Positions 1 through 8,258 of a stretch of DNA of 64,000 bases are shown here, piece by piece; the stretch's first letter is position 1, and the number at the start of each line of letters is the position of its first letter. The DNA lies in assembly GCA_039980455.1 (NCBI GenBank), contig JBDXCG010000004.1, forward strand, positions 434,001 through 498,000, written 5' to 3'. Both the position numbers and the translations under genes were made by a program. The notes beneath the pieces are model-generated. The model was not told where the DNA came from. It did not search any database and saw only the letters and a program-made list of their open reading frames with translations. This DNA is from CALINF01 sp039980455 (GTDB lineage: Bacteria > Pseudomonadota > Gammaproteobacteria > Pseudomonadales > Halieaceae).

Positions 1-405
1 CACACCCCAATCCAAATATTGCCGTCTCGCGCGGGGGGAGCCTACCAATAAGTCAAAGCTATCTGCGTTGATCACCTGAAGCGGCAAATGTCCTACCAGG
101 TCTGTCACAGAAGAGGCCTGTTTCCCCGCTACCTTAATCTGGCTCTCGCCGGTAGACAGGCGTCTGACGCCCAGGGACACAGCGCCTTGGCCAAACACTG
201 TGCACTGCGGCTTTCCATGAGTGATTAATGCCTTGGCGGAACTGCCACGAAAGCTTCTGCCGAGCCCGAGAATATGGATAGCCTCGAGAACACTGGTTTT
301 GCCGCTCCCATTGTGACCGCTGAACACGTTGATTTCGCCGAGGTCCTGCAGCCTGATTTCCTGCAGGTTTCGAACATTATGAATGTGTAGTTGCGTCAGA
401 GACAT
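1..405 (-). CDS. recF: RecF, DNA gap-repair ATPase (N-terminal part, cut by window edge)
   Basis: The frame is open from the ATG at 403-405 to the left window edge, giving 135 residues. It starts MSLTQLHIHNVRNLQ and has an SMC/RecF-type Walker A loop, FSGHNGSGKTS, near residues 24-34, followed by an LGLGRSFRG segment typical of RecF. RecF binds gapped DNA with RecO and RecR and helps load RecA. It lies 90 bases downstream of dnaN in the usual dnaA-dnaN-recF order on the same strand. The C-terminal part with the signature and Walker B motifs is outside the window. Confidence 0.93.
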   Translation of the reverse strand, partial: MSLTQLHIHNVRNLQEIRLQDLGEINVFSGHNGSGKTSVLEAIHILGLGRSFRGSSAKALITHGKPQCTVFGQGAVSLGVRRLSTGESQIKVAGKQASSVTDLVGHLPLQVINADSFDLLVGSPRARRQYLDWGV

Positions 406-495
406 CTGCTCGCTAGCGCGTTGCGCAATTGCTTGTGCTTGAGCACCCTGTCACGCGCAGGCCAGAGCCCGCGCGGAAACCGGTTTTAATGGCGA

Positions 496-1599
496 TCAGA
501 GGCGCATTGGCATGACGACGTACAACGAGTCGCCGCCATCTGATTCTTCCAGAAGGGCGCTGCTGTTGGGGTCAGACAGCGAGAGGCGTACTTCCTCGCC
601 ACTAAGAACGCCCAATACGTCCAACAAATAGCCTACATTGAAGCCTATTTCGAGGCTATCGCCTTCGTACTGAACAGTCACCACTTCCTCTGCCTCTTCC
701 TGCTCAGGGTTGTTCGCGACAATGTCCAGGCTACCTGTAGTCAGTTTAAGACGAACGCCGCGATATTTCTCGTTGGACAAGATGGCCGTACGGGCAAACG
801 CCTGCCTGAGGTCCAGGCGAGAGCCTACAACAGACTTATCTGGGGCGCGCGGCAATACCCGCTCATAATCCGGGAACTTGCCATCTACAAGCTTGGAGGT
901 AAACGTAAAGTCGTTAGTTGTAGCGCGAGCGTGGTTGCTACCGATAACAACGACTATGTCCTCGTCATCTTCCAAAAGCAGGCGGTTGAGCTCCAAAACA
1001 CCCTTACGAGGCAGAATAACCTGCGTGTCGCCGCCCACATCGACCGGTGAGGGTAACGTACACATGGCCAATCGGTGACCATCTGTAGCCACTACCCGCA
1101 GCTGATTGCCTTTCAGCTCCAGCAACATCCCGTTGAGGTAGTAGCGCACATCCTGCTGAGCCATTGCAAAGCCGGTGCGGTCAATCAACCGCTTCAGCTC
1201 TCCCTGCTTTATCGTAAACTGGTGTGTACCCATGCTGTCTTCGACAGAGGGGAACTCCCTTGCTGGCAATGTCGCCAATGTAAACCTGCTGCGGCCAGAC
1301 TTTACTTTTACCTTTCCGTCTACTGCAGCAAACTCGATATCACTCCCTTCGGGTAGCGATTTACAGATATCGACCAATTTACGCGCTGGCACGGTGACCT
1401 CACCTGAATCACCCGCCGATGCAAGCTGAACGCGGCCCAGCAGCTCAACCTCCAGGTCCGTACCGGTCAATGACAAACGATCACCATCGAGCACCATCAA
1501 CACGTTAGCGAGAATGGGCAGTGTCTGCCTTCGTTCTACCACGCCGGCAACTAGGTTCAGAGGTTTGAGTAATGCTTCCCTTGATATAGCGAACTTCAT
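496..1599 (-). CDS. dnaN: DNA polymerase III beta subunit (sliding clamp)
   Basis: A 367-residue protein of the normal clamp length. It begins MKFAISREALLKPLNLVAGVVE and ends VVMPMRL, the conserved C-terminus that forms the clamp edge. The three repeated clamp domains form a dimeric ring that tethers polymerase III and other partners to DNA. The ATG is preceded on the coding strand by AAAGGA about nine bases upstream. It sits between dnaA (88 bases upstream) and recF and is probably cotranscribed with both. Confidence 0.98.
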   Translation of the reverse strand: MKFAISREALLKPLNLVAGVVERRQTLPILANVLMVLDGDRLSLTGTDLEVELLGRVQLASAGDSGEVTVPARKLVDICKSLPEGSDIEFAAVDGKVKVKSGRSRFTLATLPAREFPSVEDSMGTHQFTIKQGELKRLIDRTGFAMAQQDVRYYLNGMLLELKGNQLRVVATDGHRLAMCTLPSPVDVGGDTQVILPRKGVLELNRLLLEDDEDIVVVIGSNHARATTNDFTFTSKLVDGKFPDYERVLPRAPDKSVVGSRLDLRQAFARTAILSNEKYRGVRLKLTTGSLDIVANNPEQEEAEEVVTVQYEGDSLEIGFNVGYLLDVLGVLSGEEVRLSLSDPNSSALLEESDGGDSLYVVMPMRL

Positions 1600-1687
1600 A
1601 AGGGGGTTTTTCCTTTTAAATCAATTAGTTATAGCAAAATGAGTCTATATGTACTGGGTAGAAACACGCTAGCGCGGCTCACCAAGT

Positions 1688-3238
1688 CTACGTCGTTAAC
1701 GATCTAAGCAAATTTTTATAATCTTCTCGCATATCGGAGCTAGTTTCACGAAGTTCCTTGATTTTACGACATGCGTGAAGAACTGTCGTGTGATCTCTAC
1801 CCCCAAAGCTGTCACCAATTTCTGGCAGGCTGTGGTTCGTCAGCTCTTTGGCCAATGCCATCGCTACCTGACGTGGCCTGGCTACAGAACGGCTTCGTCT
1901 GCGCGACATAAGATCGGCAACCTTTATCTTAAAGTACTCTGCTACCGTACGCTGAATATTGTCGAGGCTGACCTGCTTATCCTGCAGCGCAAGCAGGTCT
2001 TTTAGGCTCTCCTTGATCAGGTCGATATCTATTGGCCTGGACGTGAAGTGAGCGCTAGCTATCACCCGCTTAAGCGCTCCCTCTAGCTCCCGCACGTTCG
2101 ATCGTACGCGCTGCGCAATAAAGAATGCGGCGTCGGGTGGTAAATCTATCCGCGCCTGCGTCGCCTTTTTCATCAAAATCGCTACCCGGGTTTCGAGTTC
2201 CGGCGGCTCTACAGCAACTGTTAGCCCCCAGCCAAATCGCGACTTCAGCCGCTCTTCAAGGCCGTCGATCTCCTTAGGGTAACGGTCACAGGTGAGGATC
2301 ATTTGCTGCCCCCCCTCTAACAATGCATTAAACGTGTGAAAAAACTCTTCCTGGGACCTGTCTTTCTTAGCAAAGAATTGAATATCGTCGATTAAAAGGG
2401 CGTCAACGGTGCGATAAAAGCGCTTAAAATCGCTTATCGCGTTCAATTGAAGCGCTTTAACCATATCCGCAACAAATCGCTCGGAGTGCAAATAGACAAC
2501 CTTGGCGTTGGGTTTGTTAAGCCTCAACGCGTTACCAACCGCATGCATCAAATGGGTCTTACCCAACCCGACACCGCCATACAAAAATAGCGGGTTATAG
2601 GAATCACCAGGATTCTCCGCCACTTGGTGCGCTGCGGCCAATGCCAGTTGGTTGGACTTACCCTCGACAAAGCTATCAAAGGTATAGCTCTCTACAAGGT
2701 TATGTTGATGTGACGGCGTATTCCCGGGGCTCTCGGTAACCTGCGGTACAGGTGGTCGGCCATGCTGAATAGCAGCATCGTTGGCAAACCCTACCGTTGT
2801 GCGCTGCACCGATGCATTGTTTACAGTCGAAACCAAACTAGAGTTACGCTGAGGATTATGTACAGCGCTGCCATCAGGGCTCGTGCGCTGATAACTGGAG
2901 CGGTCAACGGCTAAACCCGAAAGCGCAGGGGCCATGGCAGTATCTGTCTGGCCTGGGTAGCTATCGCTGGAGCTGGCGTTACCTGATTGGGCCGCGGCAC
3001 TCCCGATTTCCAATATTAACTGCGTATCTTGCCCGCCTTGCTCTTCAACCAGTAACTCGGCAATTCGGCCGGCAAACTTGTCGGACACAAAGTCCTTTAT
3101 AAAGCGGTTGGGCGCATAAAGCTTAAACGCACTCCCCTCGTGACGGGCGTGAAGAGGCTTTATCCACGTATTAAACTGCTGTGAAGGTAGTTCATCTTGC
3201 AATCGCGTTACACAACGCTGCCACATAATATCTGGCAA
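1688..3238 (-). CDS. dnaA: Chromosomal replication initiator protein DnaA
   Basis: The 516-residue protein shows all four DnaA domains. Domain I is at residues 1-80 (LQDELPSQQFNTWIKPL). A long, low-complexity domain II linker spans about 82-182. The AAA+ domain III has Walker A GGVGLGKT at 221-228 and Walker B LLIDDIQFF at 281-289. Domain IV ends with the DNA-binding signature FGGRDHTTVLHA. The start read here is TTG at 3236-3238 with AGGGG about six bases upstream. It places five residues before the conserved Trp, as in the Pseudomonas protein. An in-frame ATG at 3224-3226 is the alternative. The domain II linker is longer than in E. coli, which makes the protein long for the family. Confidence 0.98.
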   Translation of the reverse strand: MPDIMWQRCVTRLQDELPSQQFNTWIKPLHARHEGSAFKLYAPNRFIKDFVSDKFAGRIAELLVEEQGGQDTQLILEIGSAAAQSGNASSSDSYPGQTDTAMAPALSGLAVDRSSYQRTSPDGSAVHNPQRNSSLVSTVNNASVQRTTVGFANDAAIQHGRPPVPQVTESPGNTPSHQHNLVESYTFDSFVEGKSNQLALAAAHQVAENPGDSYNPLFLYGGVGLGKTHLMHAVGNALRLNKPNAKVVYLHSERFVADMVKALQLNAISDFKRFYRTVDALLIDDIQFFAKKDRSQEEFFHTFNALLEGGQQMILTCDRYPKEIDGLEERLKSRFGWGLTVAVEPPELETRVAILMKKATQARIDLPPDAAFFIAQRVRSNVRELEGALKRVIASAHFTSRPIDIDLIKESLKDLLALQDKQVSLDNIQRTVAEYFKIKVADLMSRRRSRSVARPRQVAMALAKELTNHSLPEIGDSFGGRDHTTVLHACRKIKELRETSSDMREDYKNLLRSLTT

Positions 3239-3361
3239 AGTAATCCCCTAAGGCTCGATATTTTGAATCAAAGCCAGTTTCTTATTCGCTATTAGATTAA
3301 TGTATCTTTATCGCGCGCTTCCCACTGCACGAGGCGTCCAGCATACTCCCACTCTGGCGAG

Positions 3362-3370
3362 TTATCCACA
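3362..3370 (+). promoter_or_regulatory. Perfect DnaA box upstream of dnaA
   Basis: TTATCCACA matches the high-affinity DnaA consensus exactly. It lies about 125 bases upstream of the dnaA start, where it could mediate autorepression or origin binding. Confidence 0.7.
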
Positions 3371-3479
3371 CCTGAACAGAAATACTTAAGATTTTTTAAA
3401 TACATATAATTCAACAAGTTAAGTGATTTTTGCCTATTTTATAAGCAACACCGTAAACATTTACTGTGTACGGTATTTG

Positions 3480-3500
3480 TGTGTATATCCTGTGTATATC
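3480..3500. repeat. Tandem 11-base repeat of near-consensus DnaA boxes
   Basis: TGTGTATAT occurs at 3480-3488 and again at 3491-3499, in phase at 11 bases, about one helical turn. On the opposite strand each reads ATATACACA, one mismatch from the DnaA-box consensus TTATNCACA. Helical phasing suggests cooperative binding, but function is inferred. Confidence 0.5.
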
Positions 3501-3663
3501 TTTGGGGAAAGTTGTGAACTCATTGCGCAAATACCGGTGGTTACTCGTCTTTAGTAAACTGACCGACCCCCGACAAAATGAGGTCGCTAACCCTGGCAGA
3601 GCCAGCACGCCAACGTGCAATTCAGAGAAAAACTCTCGCCTGGGAATATTCCCGAAAGGCGCA

Positions 3664-3692
3664 TTGAATTAGCGTGTTGTTTTCACTACAAT
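3664..3692 (+). promoter_or_regulatory. Sigma-70 promoter of rpmH-rnpA
   Basis: TTGAAT (3664-3669), a 17-base spacer and TACAAT (3687-3692) give a near-ideal housekeeping promoter. Its start would lie near 3699, about 65 bases before rpmH. It fits the strong expression expected of a ribosomal protein gene. Confidence 0.75.
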
Positions 3693-3765
3693 ACGCGACC
3701 TTTTTTGTGGCTGGCAGTGGGTTTCGATACTGCTGTTGCCAAAACACTTTAACTGGATAAATCAA

Positions 3766-3900
3766 ATGAAAAGAACATTTCAGCCCAGCGTCCTGAAACG
3801 CAAGCGTACTCACGGTTTCCGTTCACGTATGGCAACCAAAGGTGGTCGTGCAGTTCTGAATCGCCGTCGTGCCAAGGGTCGCAAGAGCCTCGCAGCCTAA
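3766..3900 (+). CDS. rpmH: 50S ribosomal protein L34
   Basis: This 44-residue, Arg/Lys-rich protein starts MKRTFQPSVLKRKR and has the invariant L34 core THGFRSRM and ending GRKSLAA. L34 is a small protein of the large ribosomal subunit. It begins 74 bases downstream of the promoter -10 and is followed after 19 bases by rnpA, the standard pairing. Confidence 0.98.
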   Translation: MKRTFQPSVLKRKRTHGFRSRMATKGGRAVLNRRRAKGRKSLAA

Positions 3901-3919
3901 ACATTGAGCTCGCACTGCT

Positions 3920-4324
3920 ATGAACGGTGCGTCTCCAACCGCCGAGATCGGACACCGCTTCTGCGGGTCTCGGCGACTGCTCAATAAATCAGATTACAGT
4001 CGGGTCTTCGAGGGTGCACAGGTCAAAGCCTCACACCCCCAGCTTTTACTCCTTGCCAAGCAAAATCAAAGCGATACACACCGCTTAGGCTTGGTGATTG
4101 CTAAGAAAAACGTGAATCTGGCGGTTGAGCGGAATCGCATAAAGCGTGTGACCAGAGAATTTTTCCGACAGCTAGACCACGAAGCACCTTTTCTTGACGT
4201 TGTTATGCTGGCCAGACGAAATATCGGTAGTTTGGAGAACAAAGAGCTATCCTCTATATTGCACCAGCAATGGCAGAAGATAGTACGAAAAGCCAATACC
4301 AATCAGGAACGCCGGGAACAGTGA
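3920..4324 (+). CDS. rnpA: Ribonuclease P protein component
   Basis: A 134-residue basic protein, the cofactor of the RNase P ribozyme that matures tRNA 5' ends. The RNR-type signature appears as AVERNRIKRVTREFFR, preceded by LGLVIAKKNVNLAVERNR. The N-terminal SRRLLNKSDYSRVF segment matches the substrate-binding start of the family. It follows rpmH by 19 bases, and its TGA overlaps the ATG of yidD. Confidence 0.96.
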   Translation: MNGASPTAEIGHRFCGSRRLLNKSDYSRVFEGAQVKASHPQLLLLAKQNQSDTHRLGLVIAKKNVNLAVERNRIKRVTREFFRQLDHEAPFLDVVMLARRNIGSLENKELSSILHQQWQKIVRKANTNQERREQ

Positions 4325-4551
4325 TGCGTCGTTTTTTTATCGCTTTGATTCATGTGTATCGGCTATGCCTGAGCCCTTGGCTTGGCAATCACTGTCGCTT
4401 CTACCCCAGTTGCTCCAGCTATGCAGAAGAAGCAATTAGCACTCACGGTGCTTTCAAGGGGGTTTGGCTAACGATCAAGCGACTCGGGCGTTGTCATCCC
4501 TGGCACGAGGGCGGTCTCGATCCTGTGCCACCCTGCACTCACTCTCACTGA
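4324..4551 (+). CDS. yidD: Membrane protein insertion efficiency factor YidD
   Basis: A 75-residue protein from the ATG at 4324. The frame opens further upstream, but the family starts at MRRFFIALIHVYR. It carries the YidD signature CRFYPSCSSYAEEAI followed by GVWLTIKRLGRCHPWHEGGLDPVP. YidD assists insertion of inner-membrane proteins, through an N-terminal amphipathic helix. Its ATG overlaps the rnpA stop codon, and yidC starts 14 bases after its stop. Confidence 0.93.
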   Translation: MRRFFIALIHVYRLCLSPWLGNHCRFYPSCSSYAEEAISTHGAFKGVWLTIKRLGRCHPWHEGGLDPVPPCTHSH

Positions 4552-4565
4552 ATTTTAGACTCATT

Positions 4566-6284
4566 ATGGATTTTCAACGTTCGTTGCTCATCGGTGCCAT
4601 TGCGGTTCTGTCTTTCATGTTGCTCACCGAGTGGGTTTCCTTCAAAGACGAAAGAACAGCAGAGGCCACACCAGCCTCTGCACGCCTGACTTCACAAATA
4701 CAAGGAAGCTCAGAAGCCGCAAAAACGGTGCAGACATCTCCTTCGACAATCGACGCGGAGATGGATGACGAGATCCCCACTGCGATCGATAGCCCCGCCG
4801 CTCAGGCCGCGGTCAATGAACCGTCAGACTTTGTAGCTGGGTCGGGCGATATTGTAAGCGTTTACACCGATTCTCTTCAGGTCGCGATCGATCTTGATGG
4901 TGGCGATATCGTGGAATTGGCTCTTCCTGGTTTTCTGGAGAAGCTGGATACGCCAGACGTGCCGTTTGTACTGCTAGAAAACAATGCCGAGCGCGTCTAT
5001 ATCGCACAAAGTGGACTGATAGGGCCCAACGGTATCGACAGTAATGGCCGAGCTCAATTTTCTGCAAACGCAAAAACTTATGAATTAGCAGACGGAGCAG
5101 ATACCCTCGTCGTAGAGTTAACTGCAAAGGATACGCCAGGGGCCAAAGTCATCAAGCGGTATACCTTCACTCGGGGAAACTACCTGATAGAAGTGGATTA
5201 CCTGGTGGAAAATACGGGTAGCGCTCGCTGGCAAGCCAACCTATTCGGGCAGATCAAACGCGATTCCAGCGCTCCTCCATCGTCAGATAGTTCAGGCATG
5301 GGTATGCAGCCGTTCCTGGGCGCCGCTATCACTCAACCCGATGAGCGTTTTACCAAATTTTCCTTCGAAGATATGGCAGAAGAGCCTTTCAAAGCACAAT
5401 TACCGGGCGGATGGATCGCGATGATCCAACACTACTTTTTGGGCGCCTGGATACCCGCACCAGATCAAAGTCATACGTATAGCACTAGAGTCACACGCGG
5501 CGGCTACAACATTGCTGGCTTCACCAGTCCGGCAAAAGGCATAGACCCCGGGCAATCAGGGCAATTCAGTGCCAAGTTCTACGCAGGGCCCAAAGATCAG
5601 TACCGTCTTGAAAAGATCTCACCCTATCTTGATCTGAGTGTGGACTATGGATGGCTATGGTGGATCGCTCAACCGCTGTTCTGGTTGCTCACCAAGATCT
5701 ACGCATTAGTAGGCAACTGGGGTTTCGCTATTATCTTGCTCACGGTAGTAATCAAGGCGGCATTCTTTAAGCTCTCTGCCACCAGCTACAAATCTATGGC
5801 TAACATGCGCCGCGTGCAGCCAAAGATGCAGGATATTCGCGAGCAGTATTCTGAGGACAAGCAGAAACAGTCCCAGGCCATGATGGAGTTATACAAGAAG
5901 GAAAAGATCAACCCTATGGGTGGATGTCTGCCTATTCTTGTGCAAATGCCCGTCTTTATTGCGCTGTATTGGGTGTTAATGGAAAGCGTCGAGCTACGAC
6001 ACGCTCCCTTTATTCTATGGATACATGACCTGTCAGTGATGGATCCCTATTTCGTACTTCCGCTGATGATGGGCGCAAGTATGTGGTTTATGCAAAAACT
6101 GAATCCTCCACCACCGGATCCCATGCAGGCTAAAATCATGCAGTGGATGCCGGTCATGTTTACGTTTTTCTTCCTGTGGTTCCCAGCCGGACTCGTTCTG
6201 TATTGGGTAGTAAACAATCTGCTCTCTATGACACAGCAATACGTCATCACTCGCCAGATCGAGAACGCAGCAGCCGCTCAATGA
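4566..6284 (+). CDS. yidC: Membrane protein insertase YidC
   Basis: A 572-residue protein from the ATG at 4566 (MDFQRSLLIGAIAVLSFMLL). The open frame reaches back to 4464, through yidD, but that extension is not family-like. There is an N-terminal transmembrane helix (about residues 5-21) and a large periplasmic beta-domain with a Ser/Pro/Ala-rich linker. The C-terminal Oxa1-like core contains the conserved stretch NPMGGCLPILVQMPVFIALY. YidC inserts inner-membrane proteins, including ATP synthase subunit c, alone or with Sec. The gene is third after rpmH in the usual rpmH-rnpA-yidD-yidC-mnmE order. Confidence 0.98.
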   Translation: MDFQRSLLIGAIAVLSFMLLTEWVSFKDERTAEATPASARLTSQIQGSSEAAKTVQTSPSTIDAEMDDEIPTAIDSPAAQAAVNEPSDFVAGSGDIVSVYTDSLQVAIDLDGGDIVELALPGFLEKLDTPDVPFVLLENNAERVYIAQSGLIGPNGIDSNGRAQFSANAKTYELADGADTLVVELTAKDTPGAKVIKRYTFTRGNYLIEVDYLVENTGSARWQANLFGQIKRDSSAPPSSDSSGMGMQPFLGAAITQPDERFTKFSFEDMAEEPFKAQLPGGWIAMIQHYFLGAWIPAPDQSHTYSTRVTRGGYNIAGFTSPAKGIDPGQSGQFSAKFYAGPKDQYRLEKISPYLDLSVDYGWLWWIAQPLFWLLTKIYALVGNWGFAIILLTVVIKAAFFKLSATSYKSMANMRRVQPKMQDIREQYSEDKQKQSQAMMELYKKEKINPMGGCLPILVQMPVFIALYWVLMESVELRHAPFILWIHDLSVMDPYFVLPLMMGASMWFMQKLNPPPPDPMQAKIMQWMPVMFTFFFLWFPAGLVLYWVVNNLLSMTQQYVITRQIENAAAAQ

Positions 6285-6335
6285 GCCACCAAATAGATAG
6301 CGCCGGTACAATCGGCGCTGTTCTATACTCTAGCG

Positions 6336-7712
6336 ATGACACATCCCCACCCTCAACCTGAAGACACAATTGCCGCCATTGCGACCGCACCGGGTCGTGG
6401 CGGTGTGGGCATTATTCGTCTCTCGGGTCGTCACGCGCTTACCATAGGGGAAGCCATCACAAGGCGAACTCTCTCGCCACGTTACGCCCATTACTGCGAC
6501 TTTAAGGACGAACTCAGTAGCACTTTAGATAGCGGCATCGCCCTGTATTTTCCTGCACCACATTCATTCACCGGTGAAGATGTGGTCGAGCTGCAGGCAC
6601 ATGGCGGCCCAGTCATTCTGGATCTGATTCTCAAAACAGTATTCACCCATCAGTGCCGACCAGCCAGGCCTGGAGAATTTTCTGAACGCGCCTTTCTCAA
6701 TGACAAACTGGACCTGACTCAGGCTGAGGCCATTGCTGACCTGATTAACAGCACGACAGAGGCATCGGCTCGCAACGCTACAGCTTCTTTACAAGGTGCA
6801 TTCTCTCGAGAGATTCACCAACTGGTTGATGCCGTTATCGCACTTCGCGTCTACGTTGAAGCCGCGATTGATTTTCCTGAAGAGGAAATCGACTTTTTGG
6901 CTGACGGAAAAGTGTTAAACCAACTAGACGCGCTTTTGGCACAGGTGGATACAATCTACCGCGAAGCGCGCCAGGGAACATTAGTACAAGAAGGTATGAA
7001 GCTGGTAATCGCCGGGAAACCCAATGCCGGGAAATCAAGCCTGCTTAACCAACTGGCTGGCCAGGAAAGCGCGATTGTCACACCTATCGAGGGCACTACG
7101 AGAGATGTACTACGCGAGCATATTCAGATTGATGGCATGCCTCTGCACATAGTTGATACCGCCGGCTTACGTGAAAGTGCCGATGTGGTTGAACGCGAAG
7201 GTATTCGTCGAGCGTGGCAGGAAATGGAAACCGCAGATCGGATTTTGCTCGTGATTGACGCTGTGTCATCAGACGCAGGATTATCACCACACTCTTTATG
7301 GCCCGAGCTCGCCAACACCGCACTTGCGCACATTCCCGTTACTCTGATCCTCAACAAATGTGATCTCGTACCAGACAAGCTACAGGTAGCCTCATCATCA
7401 GATGACAGTGTCGCTTTGTCCGCCAAAACCGGGGAGGGTATTGATGCGCTGCGAGAACACTTGAAGCAATGCATGGGTTACAACGAGGCCAGTGCAGGAA
7501 AGTTTAGCGCTAGACGGCGGCATCTTGTGTCCATAGAAAAAGCTCGCTCTGCCATGGAGGTGGGAAGAGCACAATTGCTAGACAGCAGCGCAGGAGAATT
7601 GTTAGCCGAAGATCTTAGGGTATGTCAGGAAGCACTGGGAGAAATAACAGGTACATTTTCAAGTGATGACCTTTTAGGCGAGATTTTCTCCAGCTTCTGC
7701 ATCGGCAAGTAA
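6336..7712 (+). CDS. mnmE: tRNA uridine-5-carboxymethylaminomethyl modification GTPase MnmE
   Basis: A 458-residue, K+-activated GTPase that works with MnmG to modify the wobble uridine of tRNAs. The N-terminal folate-binding domain contains AIATAPGRGGVGIIRLSG. The inserted G domain has G1 GKPNAGKS at 227-234, DTAGL at 272-276 and the NKCD motif. The catalytic C-terminal FCIGK is intact. Its partner mnmG lies just across the origin-like gap. On the plus strand the gene is locally C-rich, unlike mnmG beyond the gap. Confidence 0.98.
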   Translation: MTHPHPQPEDTIAAIATAPGRGGVGIIRLSGRHALTIGEAITRRTLSPRYAHYCDFKDELSSTLDSGIALYFPAPHSFTGEDVVELQAHGGPVILDLILKTVFTHQCRPARPGEFSERAFLNDKLDLTQAEAIADLINSTTEASARNATASLQGAFSREIHQLVDAVIALRVYVEAAIDFPEEEIDFLADGKVLNQLDALLAQVDTIYREARQGTLVQEGMKLVIAGKPNAGKSSLLNQLAGQESAIVTPIEGTTRDVLREHIQIDGMPLHIVDTAGLRESADVVEREGIRRAWQEMETADRILLVIDAVSSDAGLSPHSLWPELANTALAHIPVTLILNKCDLVPDKLQVASSSDDSVALSAKTGEGIDALREHLKQCMGYNEASAGKFSARRRHLVSIEKARSAMEVGRAQLLDSSAGELLAEDLRVCQEALGEITGTFSSDDLLGEIFSSFCIGK

Positions 7713-7757
7713 TCGTACACAGTTTACCCGTTGCCATACGCAGCGGAACTACACAGC

Positions 7758-7795
7758 TTATCTACAGTATTAGAACTATCCACACGCTATTCACA
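7758..7795 (+). promoter_or_regulatory. Cluster of three DnaA boxes
   Basis: TTATCTACA (7758-7766), CTATCCACA (7776-7784) and CTATTCACA (7787-7795) each differ by one base from the TTATNCACA consensus and share orientation. The last two start 11 bases apart, one helical turn. Confidence 0.6.
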
Positions 7796-8064
7796 GAAGA
7801 TAAACAGCTCCTAAAGATCACTCAGGCAAATACGGCGGTGTTGACGAAGCTTACTGTCTAAAATCAACTGAACTGGGGATAGGGTGATGAAAAGCAGGTG
7901 TATAAGTAGGAAGAAGAAAAGCTGTTAGATTTAGCCCCCTTTTTATGCACGGGCTACCCACGGTTTTCACAAGCTGGTTTCAGCGTTTACCTACGTGGAT
8001 ATACTTGCAATAAGCCATTGTTTCTAAATACAAAAATAGGGTTATGCACCGAAAACCGTGCCTC

Positions 8065-8136
8065 TAATAATTATAACTATAACTCTATATATCTACTTAT
8101 CTATATATATCTAATAATAAGATTAAGAATAATAAG
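8065..8136. other. AT-rich tract, candidate DNA unwinding element
   Basis: Only 10 of 72 bases are G or C. The tract contains repeated CTATATATCTA-like units. It lies between the DnaA-box region and the mnmG promoter, as expected for a duplex unwinding element. Confidence 0.55.
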
Positions 8137-8157
8137 TGATCGCTAATAGCTGAAATT

Positions 8158-8186
8158 TTGATCACAAACACTTTGCCCCGTATACT
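8158..8186 (+). promoter_or_regulatory. Sigma-70 promoter of mnmG
   Basis: TTGATC (8158-8163), 17 bases and TATACT (8181-8186) form a good housekeeping promoter about 72 bases before the mnmG GTG. The -35 contains a GATC site next to the AT-rich tract, so transcription from here would start at the edge of the putative origin. Confidence 0.65.
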
Positions 8187-8258
8187 CGCGCTCCCCAAAA
8201 CAGGCATAGCGGTCAATACGCAACACTGACACAATACCGCGACGCAGTAGGACAGACA

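Larger units (their letters stand above)
3239..3765. other. dnaA-rpmH divergent intergenic region with DnaA boxes; second origin candidate
   Basis: This 527-base gap separates divergent dnaA and rpmH. It holds one perfect DnaA box (3362-3370), AT-rich sequence at about 3391-3460, a tandem pair of near-consensus boxes (3480-3499) and the rpmH promoter (3664-3692). In Pseudomonas the dnaA-rpmH gap is the origin, so this is a second candidate. It has fewer boxes and a less extreme AT tract than the mnmE-mnmG gap, so a role in dnaA autoregulation is equally possible. The short ORFs here look like noise. Confidence 0.55.
7713..8258. other. Putative oriC between mnmE and mnmG
   Basis: This 546-base segment has no credible gene. 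It holds a DnaA-box cluster (7758-7795). Further single-mismatch boxes are at 7897-7905 (reverse strand), 7943-7951, 7963-7971 and 8042-8050. A very AT-rich tract lies at 8065-8136 and GATC sites at 7816, 8138 and 8160. The layout (boxes, then a duplex-unwinding-like tract next to the mnmG/gidA promoter) resembles the E. coli origin position beside gidA. No box matches the strict consensus TTATCCACA. Origin function is inferred; the dnaA-rpmH gap is the rival. Confidence 0.65.
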
